A stretch of 64,000 nucleotides of DNA from Saccharum officinarum (taxonomy: Eukaryota; Streptophyta; Magnoliopsida; Poales; Poaceae). The notes beneath the pieces are model-generated. The model worked only from the letters and a program-made list of their open reading frames with translations. It did no database searches and was not told the origin of the DNA. The stretch spans positions 15,030,346-15,094,345 of the forward strand of contig CM036215.1 in assembly GCA_020631735.1 (NCBI GenBank), given 5' to 3'. Below, one piece after another: positions 47,001-57,772 of the stretch; position 1 is the stretch's first letter; each line of letters starts with the position of its first letter. The position numbers and the translations under genes are program-made.

Positions 47001-48535
47001 CGATAATATATGATTAAGACGTCCGGACGGACGGATGCCTCCCAGTACCACTTACTCCCATAGCGCTCGTGCCCCTCCTCATTCTTATACCTCAGTGTCT
47101 TGCCCCACACCCGACGACGCGCCCATCACTGCTTCCCTGGCCGGCGGCTACTCCTTCTCCCACCCATGGTGTCCTCCTCCACCCCGGCAGCCTTCCTCCA
47201 CCCCGGCGACCTCCTTTCCCTACCCCGGCGTCCTCCTCCCCACCCCGGCGGCTCCTTTCGCCTACCCCGGCGGCGGCCCTCCCCCCACCCTGGTGTCCAC
47301 ACCCACTGGGAGCGTCCAACGCCCGCGGATCCTGTGGCCCTCTCCCCCACCTAGCGAGATCCAAGTAAGCCGCTGACCCTCCCCTACCCCGGCCGCCGGC
47401 GCCCTCCCCAGATCCGGCAGCGTCTCCTCTCCCTCGGTCGATGGTGGGCATGGTGGGTGCGCGGGCGCGCACCATCCAGCGAGCCTGTGCCACCGCAGTT
47501 GCCCACCAGGTAGGTCATGGCCGCACGGCAATGCTGTGTTTCAAGTGTTTCTGGATGCTTTTCAGACATATTGCAAGCCCATGTTCCAAGTGTTTCAATT
47601 GTTTTAGAAATATGTTTTAATTGTTTCATGTGGATGTTGTAAAAGTAGATCGGGATGTTGCATATGTTGTGATGGTTGTACACGTATGTTACAAGCGTCT
47701 ATCCCTAATGTTTCATCTATTTTTTGTACATGTATGTTGCAAGTGTTTCAGACGTATGTTTGAAGTGTTTCATTTGTCTTCTTTTTGTATGTTGCAAGAG
47801 TTGCATCTGGATGTTTCAAAAGTAGATCGGGATGTTGCACATGTTGCAATGGTGTTTCAACCGTATGTTCTAAATGTTTCATATTTTTAGACGTATGTTG
47901 CAAAGGTTTCATCTGGATGTTGCAGAAGTTAGTGGCGGATCTAGCAGGGGGGCTGCCGGGGCTCAAGTCCCCCTACAGCCGGCAAGCCCATGGAGCCCCC
48001 CCTAAGCCCCTCCTAATTTTTTTCACCATTGTTGTGCCTCAAGAGGAAGAGGTTGCATGCGTGAGATGTATCTAGAGGTTGAAGAAAGAACTCTGGTCAC
48101 CACTTGGGCTAGCCACTTGTATGTTCAGCCCCCCTATTATATTTTCCTGGATCCGCCACTGGCAAAAGTGGATCGGGGTGTTGCACGACATGGCCGGTGG
48201 CTGTCGCTATGCGGGGCGCGGGTCCCTGGGGCGGACGCGGGCGCAGGTGCTAGGGGTGGGATGCGGGACGTGAGGCAGGATGCGGACGTGGGAGCGGCAC
48301 AGGTGTTGCAACCGTGTCCGAACGTGACATCTCGTCCGGATGTCCGGGTGCTAGGGCGGGACGCAGGATGTGAGGCGGGATGCGGACGTGGGAGCGGAAC
48401 AGGTGTTGCAGCCGCGTCCCGATGCGACGTCCTGTCCGGATGTGTGGGCGCTAAGGCGGGACGCGGGAGCAGCATAGGTGTTGCAGCCGCGTCCGGACAC
48501 GACATTCCGTCCGCATGTCCATGCTAGGCGTACCG
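47001..48535. mobile_element. Mutator-like element, TSD TTTTCTAAA, with TGTTGCAA array
   Basis: Flanked by TTTTCTAAA at 46992-47000 and 48536-48544; the empty site is visible in copy 3 near 50066. Subterminal inverted phrases GACGTCCGGACGGA and GACATGCGGACGGA. The interior 47540-47930 is a degenerate array of GTTTCATCTGGATGTTGCA-like units, inverted relative to 20750-21110. The GC-rich left third yields spurious ORFs on both strands. No transposase. Confidence 0.8.
47930..48161. mobile_element. hAT MITE nested in the Mutator-like element
   Basis: 232 bp; ends TAGTGGCGGATC and GATCCGCCACTG, flanked by GCAGAAGT (47922-47929) and GCAAAAGT (48162-48169), an 8-bp duplication with one difference. 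Confidence 0.82.
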
Positions 48536-50282
48536 TTTTCTAAATGACCGGTCAATTTTTGACTTCCCGCGAGGTGGTTTGTGTCATCCGTACATTCCAA
48601 GTTAGAATCACTTGAATCATCGCTCCAATCCATGCAAGCTTGCCAGCTAGATGAACGAGCGGACAAAATGTTAAAATCCAAATATATATCACAAAAAATA
48701 AGAATGCATACAAAAAGTTAAAATCCAGCATAAGAAAACATTGCCGAGCTGAAGTGTTAATGAACGAGCGTGCTACATGTTCAGCAATCTCTGAGCTGCT
48801 AGGACGTACCTTTCTGAATTTCTGAAGAACTTTTCCCAAGATCTCTCATGGGTGCTCTGCTCCTATGCTAGGTTGCCCTTCTTTGCTGACAGGGCTTGCA
48901 ACAATTCCACTCACAACCTCCTCTGCAGCAGCCGTGATTTGTTCAGTGGACCGTGGACATGTTCAGCATAACTGATTTTTTAACAACTTTCTATATTCTG
49001 CAAACATCATGTGTGGTGTGGTCCAACAAAACAACACAATCCAGGGCCTAAAAGACTAAAAAACTTGGTGCTATTTTTATCAGCTACCAAAGCAGCACTA
49101 TATATCCACCCCCACCTGCAAAAGGCTCAGCATCGTTTCATCCCTTTGGAAGTTCCATACATGAAAGTGGTCCTACAAAGTGGTACATCTAAAGATGCAA
49201 TTATTATTCAGACCCAGCAGTCTTGCTATCTCAATCTCCTCAAGCTACACAAATGGAGGCGCCGTCGATTATTGGGATTTGGGGTTAGCTCGAGCGGGTT
49301 GGGGTTGGACTAGACCCCAAATCGAGACAACATGGTGAAGGACGGACTGAAGGTTTCAGCAAGCTTCGCTCCCCGCTGTCGGATAACAGCGCCACAGGTA
49401 CGGTCGCCATCAACAGCAAGCTTTCCCGCGGCCGGATGCCACGTCCGCCACCAAGGACGGTGGTGCCGGAATTGGCTCTTCTGGAGTGAAGGGCGCCGGT
49501 CCCCGGACCCAAGGGGAGAGAATAGTGCGCTGGCATCACGACTGGACGGCATCCGGACAAACAATTGGAGTAGGCCCTCCCGGCCCCAACCCCCAATTGC
49601 ATTGCATTTGCGCTTCGTCGATCCGCGCCATCATGGTTAAGGCATCAGTTACTCTGTACATGCAAAATACATTAGCTGTTGCTAGACTTCGACCCAAGCC
49701 TTCACGCCATCTTGTATATTATAAAACTTCTTAATACAATGATATGTAATTATCTTGCGTATTGAGGGGAAAAAAGCCTTCACGCCATCTGAGCATTCCT
49801 GTTGCCACCTCCTGGGTTCTGCTGGCCTAGTACACAAGGCAAAAATCATAGCCTTCGTCTTTTTTTTAACACATCAGACAGATATGCAGTTCCTTCTTTT
49901 GCAGTGGCACATTACCTTTGCACTTCTTCAGCCTTCAGGTACTCAACCAGCGAAGGCGGATAAATGAAAACATTGATTTCGTTACATGGATCCTCAAGCA
50001 AGGCCCTATCATCCTTAGCCTCTGCAGTGTTACTGTTACGCAGTGCACATTACCAGTCTTTTCTACATGACCGGTCATTTTTTGACTTCCTTTTTTGAGC
50101 GAAGTGGTTTGTGTCATCTGTACATTCCAAGTTAGAATCACTTACCATCGCTCCAATCCATGCAAGCTTGCCAGCTAGATGAACGAACGTACAAAATGTT
50201 AAAATCCAAATATATCACAAAAAATAAAGAATGTCATTGTCGAGCTGAAGTGTTTAATGAACGAGGGTGCTACTGCTACATG

Positions 50283-51430
50283 TGTTAGATATTATGGGCT
50301 TGGCCCATTTATTTAATATCTCTATTAAACTCTATGGTCCGTACATGTACATTAATGGTTTTATACCATATGGGAATTTAATCGAGAGACGACTCTACTT
50401 AAATACTTGATGTTTGATCGATCTATTTGAGAAGTAAAAGTGGGTCACCTGGATGCCACACGCGCGCGCGCGCCGCCGCCGCCCGGCCCGGCCCGAGCCC
50501 GTGGGCGTGGGTGTGGCAGGCGGGCGGGCGGGCGGGCGGCGGCTAGCGAGCGGACGGGCGGGCGAGGCCTTTATTTTTGAAACTGATGAATTGATTGGAA
50601 TTGATTGGAGGAGTTTCTGGTAACTCCCGTGACTCCTGGCTCTCCGTCTCCGTCTCCTCCGCCGCAGGGGGAATGGAGGTGTGACCCCTCGGTGCCGTCG
50701 GCTTCTCGTCTTCTGGCCTCTGTCTATAAATCAAAGTCTCTCTTCTCGGTTAAGGTCTCTTGGCGAAATACATCACTTTCCAGCAGCGCAAGTTCTTCCC
50801 GTTCCACCTCCGGCGAGCACCAGAGATGGAAGAGTAGGCCTCCGGAACGCGTCTCCGTCGTGGGCTTCACCTGCTCGGGTGAAGACGGGCGATTACGTTT
50901 TTGGGGAGTGTCGGTGGTGGCACGACTACTCGCTGGTCAACCTGTAGCGGTGCTTCTTCACGGCGTCTTTTTCTGCACTGCATCGAGCGGGACGACTACA
51001 ACAGCAAAGCACCACCATGGCTTTTCTTGGTGCGAGCGGCTCCGCCGCAGGGTATAATCTCCTTCACCCTCTTCTGAGTTTTATTATCAATATCATGATG
51101 TTCCTAGGCAATACTGCTTTCATGTTCAACATGTTCTGTTTGATTGATTTGGATGATTATGCTAGTACTGGTTTTCTGGTTCCTTTTAATTTTGTGATTA
51201 TCATGATCTTGATATTTGAGAACACATCTTTTATATTTGAGATCATGTCTGTGATGTTTCAGCTATGTAAAACAATGTTTCACATATGTTTCGGCTTTAT
51301 AATTTGTTTTATCATCATGTTAACATTTGTCATGAAGTGTTTCTGTCTTGTTATTCATGACTTCACTCTTCTTTTTATTGCGTTATTTTTATGGATTAAA
51401 ATAAATATGAAAATGCCTTATTGTTCAACA
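50283..51430 (+). repeat. Copia 5' LTR
   Basis: 1148 bp. GGGC-type microsatellite at about 50517-50545, TATAAA at 50725-50730, and the polyprotein start codon at 51017 inside the LTR. An overlapping 150-codon frame (50605-51057) also occurs in the 3' LTR and is treated as upstream leader sequence. Confidence 0.95.
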
Positions 51431-54400
51431 ATCCAAAAACGTAATTTCAGGCCATTTTCATCTGTTGGCTTTGCGGGCATGCTAAAGCCTACGCCGTTTG
51501 AGGGCACTCACTACAAGAGGTGGCGTGAAAAAGCCCTTCTGTGGTTGTCGGCCATGCGCTGTGGTCATGTGCTCAATGAGCAGCCTGCTACTGTGAGATC
51601 CGATGAGGATGAGCAGGCTTGGGGACATGCTGAGACCATGTGCAAGGCTGCACTGTTGAGCATCATCAATGATTCTCTGGTTGATGCCTACATACCACTC
51701 CCGACTGGCAGAGCTGTGTGGGAAGCCCTTGAGGCCCGATACGGTCTTTCCGACGCCGGTTCTGAGCTGTACATCATGGAGCAGTTCCATGACTACAAGA
51801 TGGTTGATAACCGTCCTGTAGTCGAACAGGCTCATGAGATACAGGGACTGGTGAAGGAATTGGAGCTGTACGGCTGTCCTCTCCCTGACAGGTTCGTGGC
51901 AGGTTGCATTATTGCTAAGCTGCCACCTTCCTGGACTGATTTTGCCACTACCTTAAAACACAAGAGGCAGCAGTTTAGCATTGCTGAACTTGTTGGTACT
52001 CTTGATGTTGAGGACAAGGCAAGAGCAAAGGATGTTAAGGGAAAGAGCAAGGGCGGGAATGGTGAGGCGACTACTAGTGCACATGTGGTGCAAAAGTTTC
52101 GTCCTAAGCCACAAAAGAAGAAGCCCCAGCAGGAGCTTAAGCAGAAATCCACTACCTTCTTCAAGAAAGGTAATAATAAGAAGATGGGATTAGACAAGGC
52201 AAAGATAAACTGCTTCACTTGTGGGAACACTGGGCACTTTTCTAGAGAGTGTCCTGAGGCTAAGTGGAAGCCCTCATCAAAGGCGAAGACAGTCAACACC
52301 ATTGAGACTGATGCAGACGCTGCTGGGTATGGTAATTTATCTGCATTTACAGTTTGTTCCTCACCTGATTGGTGGGTTGATACAGGTGCAAATATACATG
52401 TGTGTGCTGATAAGTCCTTGTTTTCTTTTTACCAGGTCGGGAGGAGTGGAGCCTTGCTGATGGGGAATGGCGCGCGTGCTGGTGTTCATGGTGTTGGTAC
52501 GGTGGATCTGAAGCTTACTTCAGGGAAGACCGTGCAACTCAAGAACGTGCATCATGTCCCCTCAATAAGGAAAAATCTTATTAGTGGCTCTCTGCTATGT
52601 CGAGACGGTTTTAAACTTGTGTTTGAGTCGAATAAATGTGTTATGTCAAAGTATGGAACCTTTGTTGGAAAAGGCTATGAGAGCGGAGGCTTGTTCCGCT
52701 TGTCTTTGGTTGATACTTTACCTCTTGCAGTGAATAATGTCGTTAATAACGTTAATGTTGAGATGAATGTTTGGCATTCTCGATTATGTCATGTTAATCT
52801 TGGTTGCATGTCCCGCTTAGCTGGTTTGAATTTAATTCCTAAATTTGACGTTGCCAAAAGCTCCAAATGTCATACATGCGTTGAGGCAAAACAACCTCGC
52901 AAGCCTCACAAGGCAGCTGTGGCGAGAGAGTTGGCACCACTTGATCTCATCCATTCCGATATTTGTGAAATGAACGGAATTTTGACAAAAGGTGGTAAGA
53001 GATACTTCATAACGTTCATAGATGATTACACTCGATATTGCTATGTGTACCTAATTAAAACAAAAGATGAGGCATTACATTATTTTAAAACCTTTAAAGC
53101 CGAGGCTGAGAATCAACTTGAAAAGCATATCAAACGGTTGCGGTCCGATCGCGGGGGAGAATATTTCTCTAATGAATTTTCTGAGTTTTGCGCGGTGCAC
53201 GGTATAATTCATGAGAGGACACCTCCATACTCACCACAATCCAATGGGATTGCTGAAAGAAAGAACCGCACTCTAACTGACTTGGTGAATGCCATGTTGG
53301 AGACAGCTGGTTTATTTAAGGAATGGTGGGGTGAGGCAATTTTAACTGCGAATCATGTCCTAAATAGAGTGCCCACAAAGAACAAAGAAATCACTCCATT
53401 TGAGGATTGGGAGAAAAAGAGATTAAATATTTCTTATCTTCGCGTTTGGGGTTGTTTGGCCAAAGTGAACGTGCCAATAAACAAAAAGCGAAAGCTTGGA
53501 CCAAAAACTGTAGATTGTGTTTTCTTAGGCTATGCCATTCATAGTGTGGGCTATCGTTTTTTAATAATAAATTCTAGTGCTCCTGATATGGCTGTTGGAA
53601 CGGTCATGGAGTCTAGAGATGCCACATTTTTTGAGAATGAATTTCCAATGAAAATAGGTGCATCTAGAATGTCTAGTCATGATTCTATTCCTGAACTTCA
53701 TAAATCAAATATACACGCTGATGATAACACCCATGAGCTTGAGCAAAATCCTGAGGAGGATGATAATACTGTCACTCGAAGGAGTAAGAGGCAAAGAGTT
53801 GCAAAATCCTTTGGAGAAGACTTTATTATATATCTCGTGGATGACACTCCCACAACCATTTCTGAGGCATACTCTTCTTCTGATTCTGACATGTGGAAGG
53901 AGGCAGTGCAAAGTGAGATGGACTCCATTATGTCCAATGGGACATGGGAAGTGGTTGATCGTCCATTCGGTTGCAAACCTGTGGGCTGTAAATGGGTGTT
54001 TAAAAAGAAGCTGAGGCCTGATGGTACAATTGAGAAGTACAAAGCTAGGCTTGTTGCTAAGGGTTATACACAGAAGGAAGGTGAAGATTACTTTGATACT
54101 TATTCACCTGTTGCTCGATTGACGACCATTCGTGTGTTGCTATCCCTGGCTGCCTCACATGGTCTTTTCATTCATCAGATGGATGTTAAGACAGCCTTCC
54201 TAAATGGAGAGCTTGAGGAAGAGATCTACATGGATCAGCCTGATGGGTTTATTGCAAATGGTCAAGAGGGTAAAGTTTGTAAGTTACTGAAGTCCCTGTA
54301 CGGCCTAAAGCAAGCCCCCAAGCAGTGGCATGAGAAGTTTGATAAAACTTTAACATCAGCCGGCTTTGTTGTGAATGAAGCTGATAAATGTGTATATTAT

Positions 54401-55393
54401 CGGTTTGGTGGTGGTGATGGTGTGATACTATGCTTATATGTGGATGATATATTAATATTTGGCAACAATCTAAATGTGATTAAAGAAGTAAAAGATTTTC
54501 TGTCGAGTAACTTTGAGATGAAAGACTTGGGAGAGGCAGATGTTATTCTCAACATTAAGCTTTCAAGGGAGGAAGGAAATGGTGGGGTAACTCTTATGCA
54601 GTCTCACTATGTGGAAAAGGTCTTGAACCGATTTGGGTACAATGAGTGTACGCCTGCTCCTAATCCGTACGATCCAAGTATTCATTTGAGGAAGAATCAC
54701 AGAATTGCAAGAGATCAATTGAGATATTCACAGATAATTGGTTCTCTTATGTACCTAGCTAGCGCAACCAGGCCTGATATCTCGTTCGCTGTAAGCAAAC
54801 TGAGCCGGTTTGTGTCAAATCCGGGAGATACTCACTGGAATGCTCTTGAGAGAGTGCTACGCTATTTGAAAGGGACAATGAGTTACAGCATTCACTTTTC
54901 CGGGTATCCGAGGGTACTAGAGGGTTATTGTGATGCTAATTGGATTTCTGATGCGGATCAGCTGTATGCCACGAGTGGATACGTGTTTCTACTTGGAGGT
55001 GGTGCTGTTTCTTGGAAGTCTTGCAAGCAGACTATCTTAACGAAGTCTACAATGGAAGCAGAACTGACCGCATTGGATACCGCTAGTGCTGAGGCAGAGT
55101 GGCTCCGTGATCTCCTGATGGATTTGCCGATTGTTGAGAAACCAATCCCAGCAATTTCCATGAACTGTGATAATCAAACTGTGATCACTAAAGTAAACAG
55201 TTCTAAGGATAACATGAAGTCCACAAAGCATGTGAAGAGACGTTTGAAGACTGTCAGAAAACTGAGAAACTCCGGAGTAATTGCATTGGACTATGTCCAT
55301 ACATCAAATAATCTGGCAGATCAATTCACTAAGGGTCTGTCACGCAATGTGATAGAAGGTGCGTCGAGGGAACTGGGTTTGAGACCCACATAG
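51017..55393 (+). CDS. Ty1/copia Gag-Pol polyprotein
   Basis: An open frame of 1458 codons. Residues 1-138 lie in the LTR; gag homology starts at about 155 (PFEGTHYKRWREKALLWL). Further on are a CCHC knuckle CFTCGNTGHFSREC (about 399-412), protease WVDTGA (about 455), the GAG-pre-integrase zinc region (about 590-640), integrase core (about 640-760, ending with ERKNRTL), reverse transcriptase with YVDD (about 1141) and RNase H (about 1300-1420). Integrase before RT identifies Ty1/copia. Residues 13-145 are extremely hydrophobic and AT-rich, and lie in a candidate 399-nt intron (51052-51450) whose removal keeps the frame; the mature gag may therefore lack them. No stop or frameshift, so it is potentially autonomous. 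Confidence 0.93.
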   Translation: MAFLGASGSAAGYNLLHPLLSFIINIMMFLGNTAFMFNMFCLIDLDDYASTGFLVPFNFVIIMILIFENTSFIFEIMSVMFQLCKTMFHICFGFIICFIIMLTFVMKCFCLVIHDFTLLFIALFLWIKINMKMPYCSTIQKRNFRPFSSVGFAGMLKPTPFEGTHYKRWREKALLWLSAMRCGHVLNEQPATVRSDEDEQAWGHAETMCKAALLSIINDSLVDAYIPLPTGRAVWEALEARYGLSDAGSELYIMEQFHDYKMVDNRPVVEQAHEIQGLVKELELYGCPLPDRFVAGCIIAKLPPSWTDFATTLKHKRQQFSIAELVGTLDVEDKARAKDVKGKSKGGNGEATTSAHVVQKFRPKPQKKKPQQELKQKSTTFFKKGNNKKMGLDKAKINCFTCGNTGHFSRECPEAKWKPSSKAKTVNTIETDADAAGYGNLSAFTVCSSPDWWVDTGANIHVCADKSLFSFYQVGRSGALLMGNGARAGVHGVGTVDLKLTSGKTVQLKNVHHVPSIRKNLISGSLLCRDGFKLVFESNKCVMSKYGTFVGKGYESGGLFRLSLVDTLPLAVNNVVNNVNVEMNVWHSRLCHVNLGCMSRLAGLNLIPKFDVAKSSKCHTCVEAKQPRKPHKAAVARELAPLDLIHSDICEMNGILTKGGKRYFITFIDDYTRYCYVYLIKTKDEALHYFKTFKAEAENQLEKHIKRLRSDRGGEYFSNEFSEFCAVHGIIHERTPPYSPQSNGIAERKNRTLTDLVNAMLETAGLFKEWWGEAILTANHVLNRVPTKNKEITPFEDWEKKRLNISYLRVWGCLAKVNVPINKKRKLGPKTVDCVFLGYAIHSVGYRFLIINSSAPDMAVGTVMESRDATFFENEFPMKIGASRMSSHDSIPELHKSNIHADDNTHELEQNPEEDDNTVTRRSKRQRVAKSFGEDFIIYLVDDTPTTISEAYSSSDSDMWKEAVQSEMDSIMSNGTWEVVDRPFGCKPVGCKWVFKKKLRPDGTIEKYKARLVAKGYTQKEGEDYFDTYSPVARLTTIRVLLSLAASHGLFIHQMDVKTAFLNGELEEEIYMDQPDGFIANGQEGKVCKLLKSLYGLKQAPKQWHEKFDKTLTSAGFVVNEADKCVYYRFGGGDGVILCLYVDDILIFGNNLNVIKEVKDFLSSNFEMKDLGEADVILNIKLSREEGNGGVTLMQSHYVEKVLNRFGYNECTPAPNPYDPSIHLRKNHRIARDQLRYSQIIGSLMYLASATRPDISFAVSKLSRFVSNPGDTHWNALERVLRYLKGTMSYSIHFSGYPRVLEGYCDANWISDADQLYATSGYVFLLGGGAVSWKSCKQTILTKSTMEAELTALDTASAEAEWLRDLLMDLPIVEKPIPAISMNCDNQTVITKVNSSKDNMKSTKHVKRRLKTVRKLRNSGVIALDYVHTSNNLADQFTKGLSRNVIEGASRELGLRPT
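51052..51450 (+). other. Candidate in-frame intron across LTR end and leader
   Basis: Donor GCAGG|GTATAA and acceptor TAATTTCAG|GCC, both within codons in matching phase. Length 399 = 3 x 133. The interior is T-rich like plant introns and spans the LTR/internal boundary at 51430. Confidence 0.5.
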
Positions 55394-55942
55394 AGTCATC
55401 AACAGTGGTAACCTATCCTATGTGATCGGAGATCCCGTGAATTAGGATGGCGAAACAAGCTGTTGATTGACTGAGGGAGAGACTCCTTAGATTATAGCTC
55501 AGTTCGTTGGAGATGCATGTCTCTCTAATACTGTTAGGCAGGATGATTAAGTTCTTAATGTGATCCGAGCGGCTTGGTATAGCGGGGATGTTGTTCTACA
55601 GAACATCCTATAAGGAACACACCTATATGAGCTCGATTGCTAGTCACAATCTATGAGATGTGGGTAATCTCTAGATGCTCATGAAAAGGCCTCGAAGTGT
55701 GACTTATATGCTTCAAAACAGAGGGAAGGCACTTGGCAGCCTAGTATCAGTTAAGAGGTTATGTGAAACTCATCTCGCACAAAACTGTCAATTCAAGGTT
55801 CTGTCCATTGTTCAGTTGTGGATGAGTGTAGCTAACTTTCTAGATGGATGTTCAACTTAACAGTCTCCATCGAAACACTGGTATATAAAAGGAATGTGGT
55901 TCTGAGAATTTCAAACTGCGTACCCTAGAGTTTGGTGGGGAT
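55394..55942 (+). other. Copia 3' untranslated region and polypurine tract
   Basis: 549 bases without a supported gene. The purine-rich GTTTGGTGGGGAT directly before 55943 is the probable plus-strand primer. Confidence 0.7.
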
Positions 55943-57130
55943 TGTTAGATATTATGGGCTTGGCCCATTTATTTAATATCTCTATTAAACTCTATGGTCC
56001 GTACATGTACATTAATGGTTTTATACCATATGGGAATTTAATCGAGAGACGACTCTACTTAAATACTTGATGTTTGATCGATCTATTTGAGAAGTAAAAG
56101 TGGGTCACCTGGATGCCACACGCGCGCGCGCGCCGCCGCCGCCCGGCCCGGCCCGAGCCCGTGCCCGTGCGCGTGGGCGTGGGCGTGGCGTGGCGTGGCG
56201 TGGCGAGGCGGGCGGGCGGGCGGGCGGGCGGGCGGGCGGCGGCGAGCGAGCGGACGGGCGGGCGAGGCCTTTATTTTTGAAACTGATGAATTGATTGGAA
56301 TTGATTGGAGGAGTTTCTGGTAACTCCCGTGACTCCTGGCTCTCCGTCTCCGTCTCCTCCGCCGCAGGGGGAATGGAGGTGTGACCCCTCGGTGCCGTCG
56401 GCTTCTCGTCTTCTGGCCTCTGTCTATAAATCAAAGTCTCTCTTCTCGGTTAAGGTCTCTTGGCAAAATACACCACTTTCCAGCAGCGCAAGTTCTTCCC
56501 GTTCCACCTCCGGCGAGCACCAGAGATGGAAGAGTAGGCCTCCGGAACGCGTCTCCGTCGTGGGCTTCACCTGCTCGGGTGAAGACGGGCGATTACGTTT
56601 TTGGGGAGTGTCGGTGGTGGCACGACTACTCGCTGGTCAACCTGTAGCGGTGCTTCTTCACGGCGTCTTTTTCTGCACTGCATCGAGCGGGACGACTACA
56701 ACAGCAAAGCACCACCATGGCTTTTCTTGGTGCGAGCGGCTCCGCCGCAGGGTATAATCTCCTTCACCCTCTTCTGAGTTTTATTATCAATATCATGATG
56801 TTCCTAGGCAATACTGCTTTCATGTTCAACATGTTCTGTTTGATTGATTTGGATGATTATGCTAGTACTGGTTTTCTGGTTCCTTTTAATTTTGTGATTA
56901 TCATGATCTTGATATTTGAGAACACATCTTTTATATTTGAGATCATGTCTGTGATGTTTCAGCTATGTAAAACAATGTTTCACATATGTTTCGGCTTTAT
57001 AATTTGTTTTATCATCATGTTAACATTTGTCATGAAGTGTTTCTGTCTTGTTATTCATGACTTCACTCTTCTTTTTATTGCGTTATTTTTATGGATTAAA
57101 ATAAATATGAAAATGCCTTATTGTTCAACA
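55943..57130 (+). repeat. Copia 3' LTR
   Basis: 1188 bp, 40 bp longer than the 5' LTR because of expansion of GGCGT and GGGC repeats at about 56160-56240. TATAAA at 56425-56430 points toward the WRKY gene about 1.7 kb downstream. Confidence 0.95.
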
Positions 57131-57772
57131 ACATGTTCAGCAATCTCTATTTTTGTTTTTTCTCGATCACGCAAAAGATATGTTCAGCAATGTCTGAGCT
57201 GCTAGGACGTACCTTTCTGAGAAGACCTTTTCCCAAGATCACTCATGGGAGCTCCTATTGCTAGACCGCCCTTCGTTGCTGACAGGGCTTGCAACAATTG
57301 CACTCACCACCTCCTCTGCAGCAGCCGTGATTTGTTCAGTGGACCGTGGACATGTTCAGCATAACTGATTTTTTTTAACAACTTTCTATATTCTGCAAAC
57401 ATCATGTGTGGTCCGACCTCACCTGCAAAAAAGGCTCTTGGCGCTATTTTTATCAGCTACCAAAGCAGCACTATCCATCCTCACCTGCAAAAAGGCTCAG
57501 CATCGATTCATCCCTTTGCAAGTTTTCATACATGAAAGTGGTACATCTAAAGATGCAATTATTATTCAGAACCAGCCAAGCTGCACAAATAGAGGCGCCG
57601 TCGATTATTGGGATTTGGGGCTAGCTCGAGCGGGCCGGACTAGACCCCAAATTGCTTCTGGAGTGAACGGTGGTGCTGGCATCACGACTGAATCGGCCCT
57701 CCCGGCCCCAACCCCCAATTGCATTGCATTTGCGCTTCGTCGATCCGCGCACGCAGTCGCGCATCACCATGG

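Larger units (their letters stand above)
43981..49627. repeat. WRKY-upstream duplication, copy 2
   Basis: Begins like 40773 and ends at 49627, where the sequence jumps from a phrase matching 57745-57752 (CTTCGTCGATCCGCGC) to ATCATGGTTAAGGCATCAGTT, the start of copy 3. It carries insertions at 44577, 45239, 45950 and 47001. 49330-49570 has extra sequence missing from copy 3. Confidence 0.88.
50283..57130 (+). mobile_element. Ty1/copia LTR retrotransposon, complete, TSD ACATG
   Basis: LTRs 50283-51430 and 55943-57130 with TGTTAGATATT...TTCAACA ends, flanked by ACATG at 50278-50282 and 57131-57135. Outside a GC-rich microsatellite the LTRs differ at only a few sites, so insertion is recent. One long ORF encodes all domains in copia order. 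A standard tRNA-Met primer site is not obvious after the 5' LTR. Confidence 0.96.
49628..57760. repeat. WRKY-upstream duplication, copy 3 (native promoter side)
   Basis: 49628-50282 and 57131-57760 match copy 2; the copia element interrupts it. This copy runs directly into the WRKY gene and so contains the native upstream sequence. It lacks the extra 240 bases present at 49330-49570 in copy 2. Confidence 0.88.

Noticed and set aside
47035..47493. Pro-rich ORFs on both strands
   Set aside because: Overlapping frames in the GC-rich part of a Mutator-like element; no domain and no codon evidence.
50605..51057. 150-codon frame in the copia LTR (repeated at 56305)
   Set aside because: Present in both LTRs, overlaps the gag start and has no recognisable protein; treated as leader or upstream ORF.
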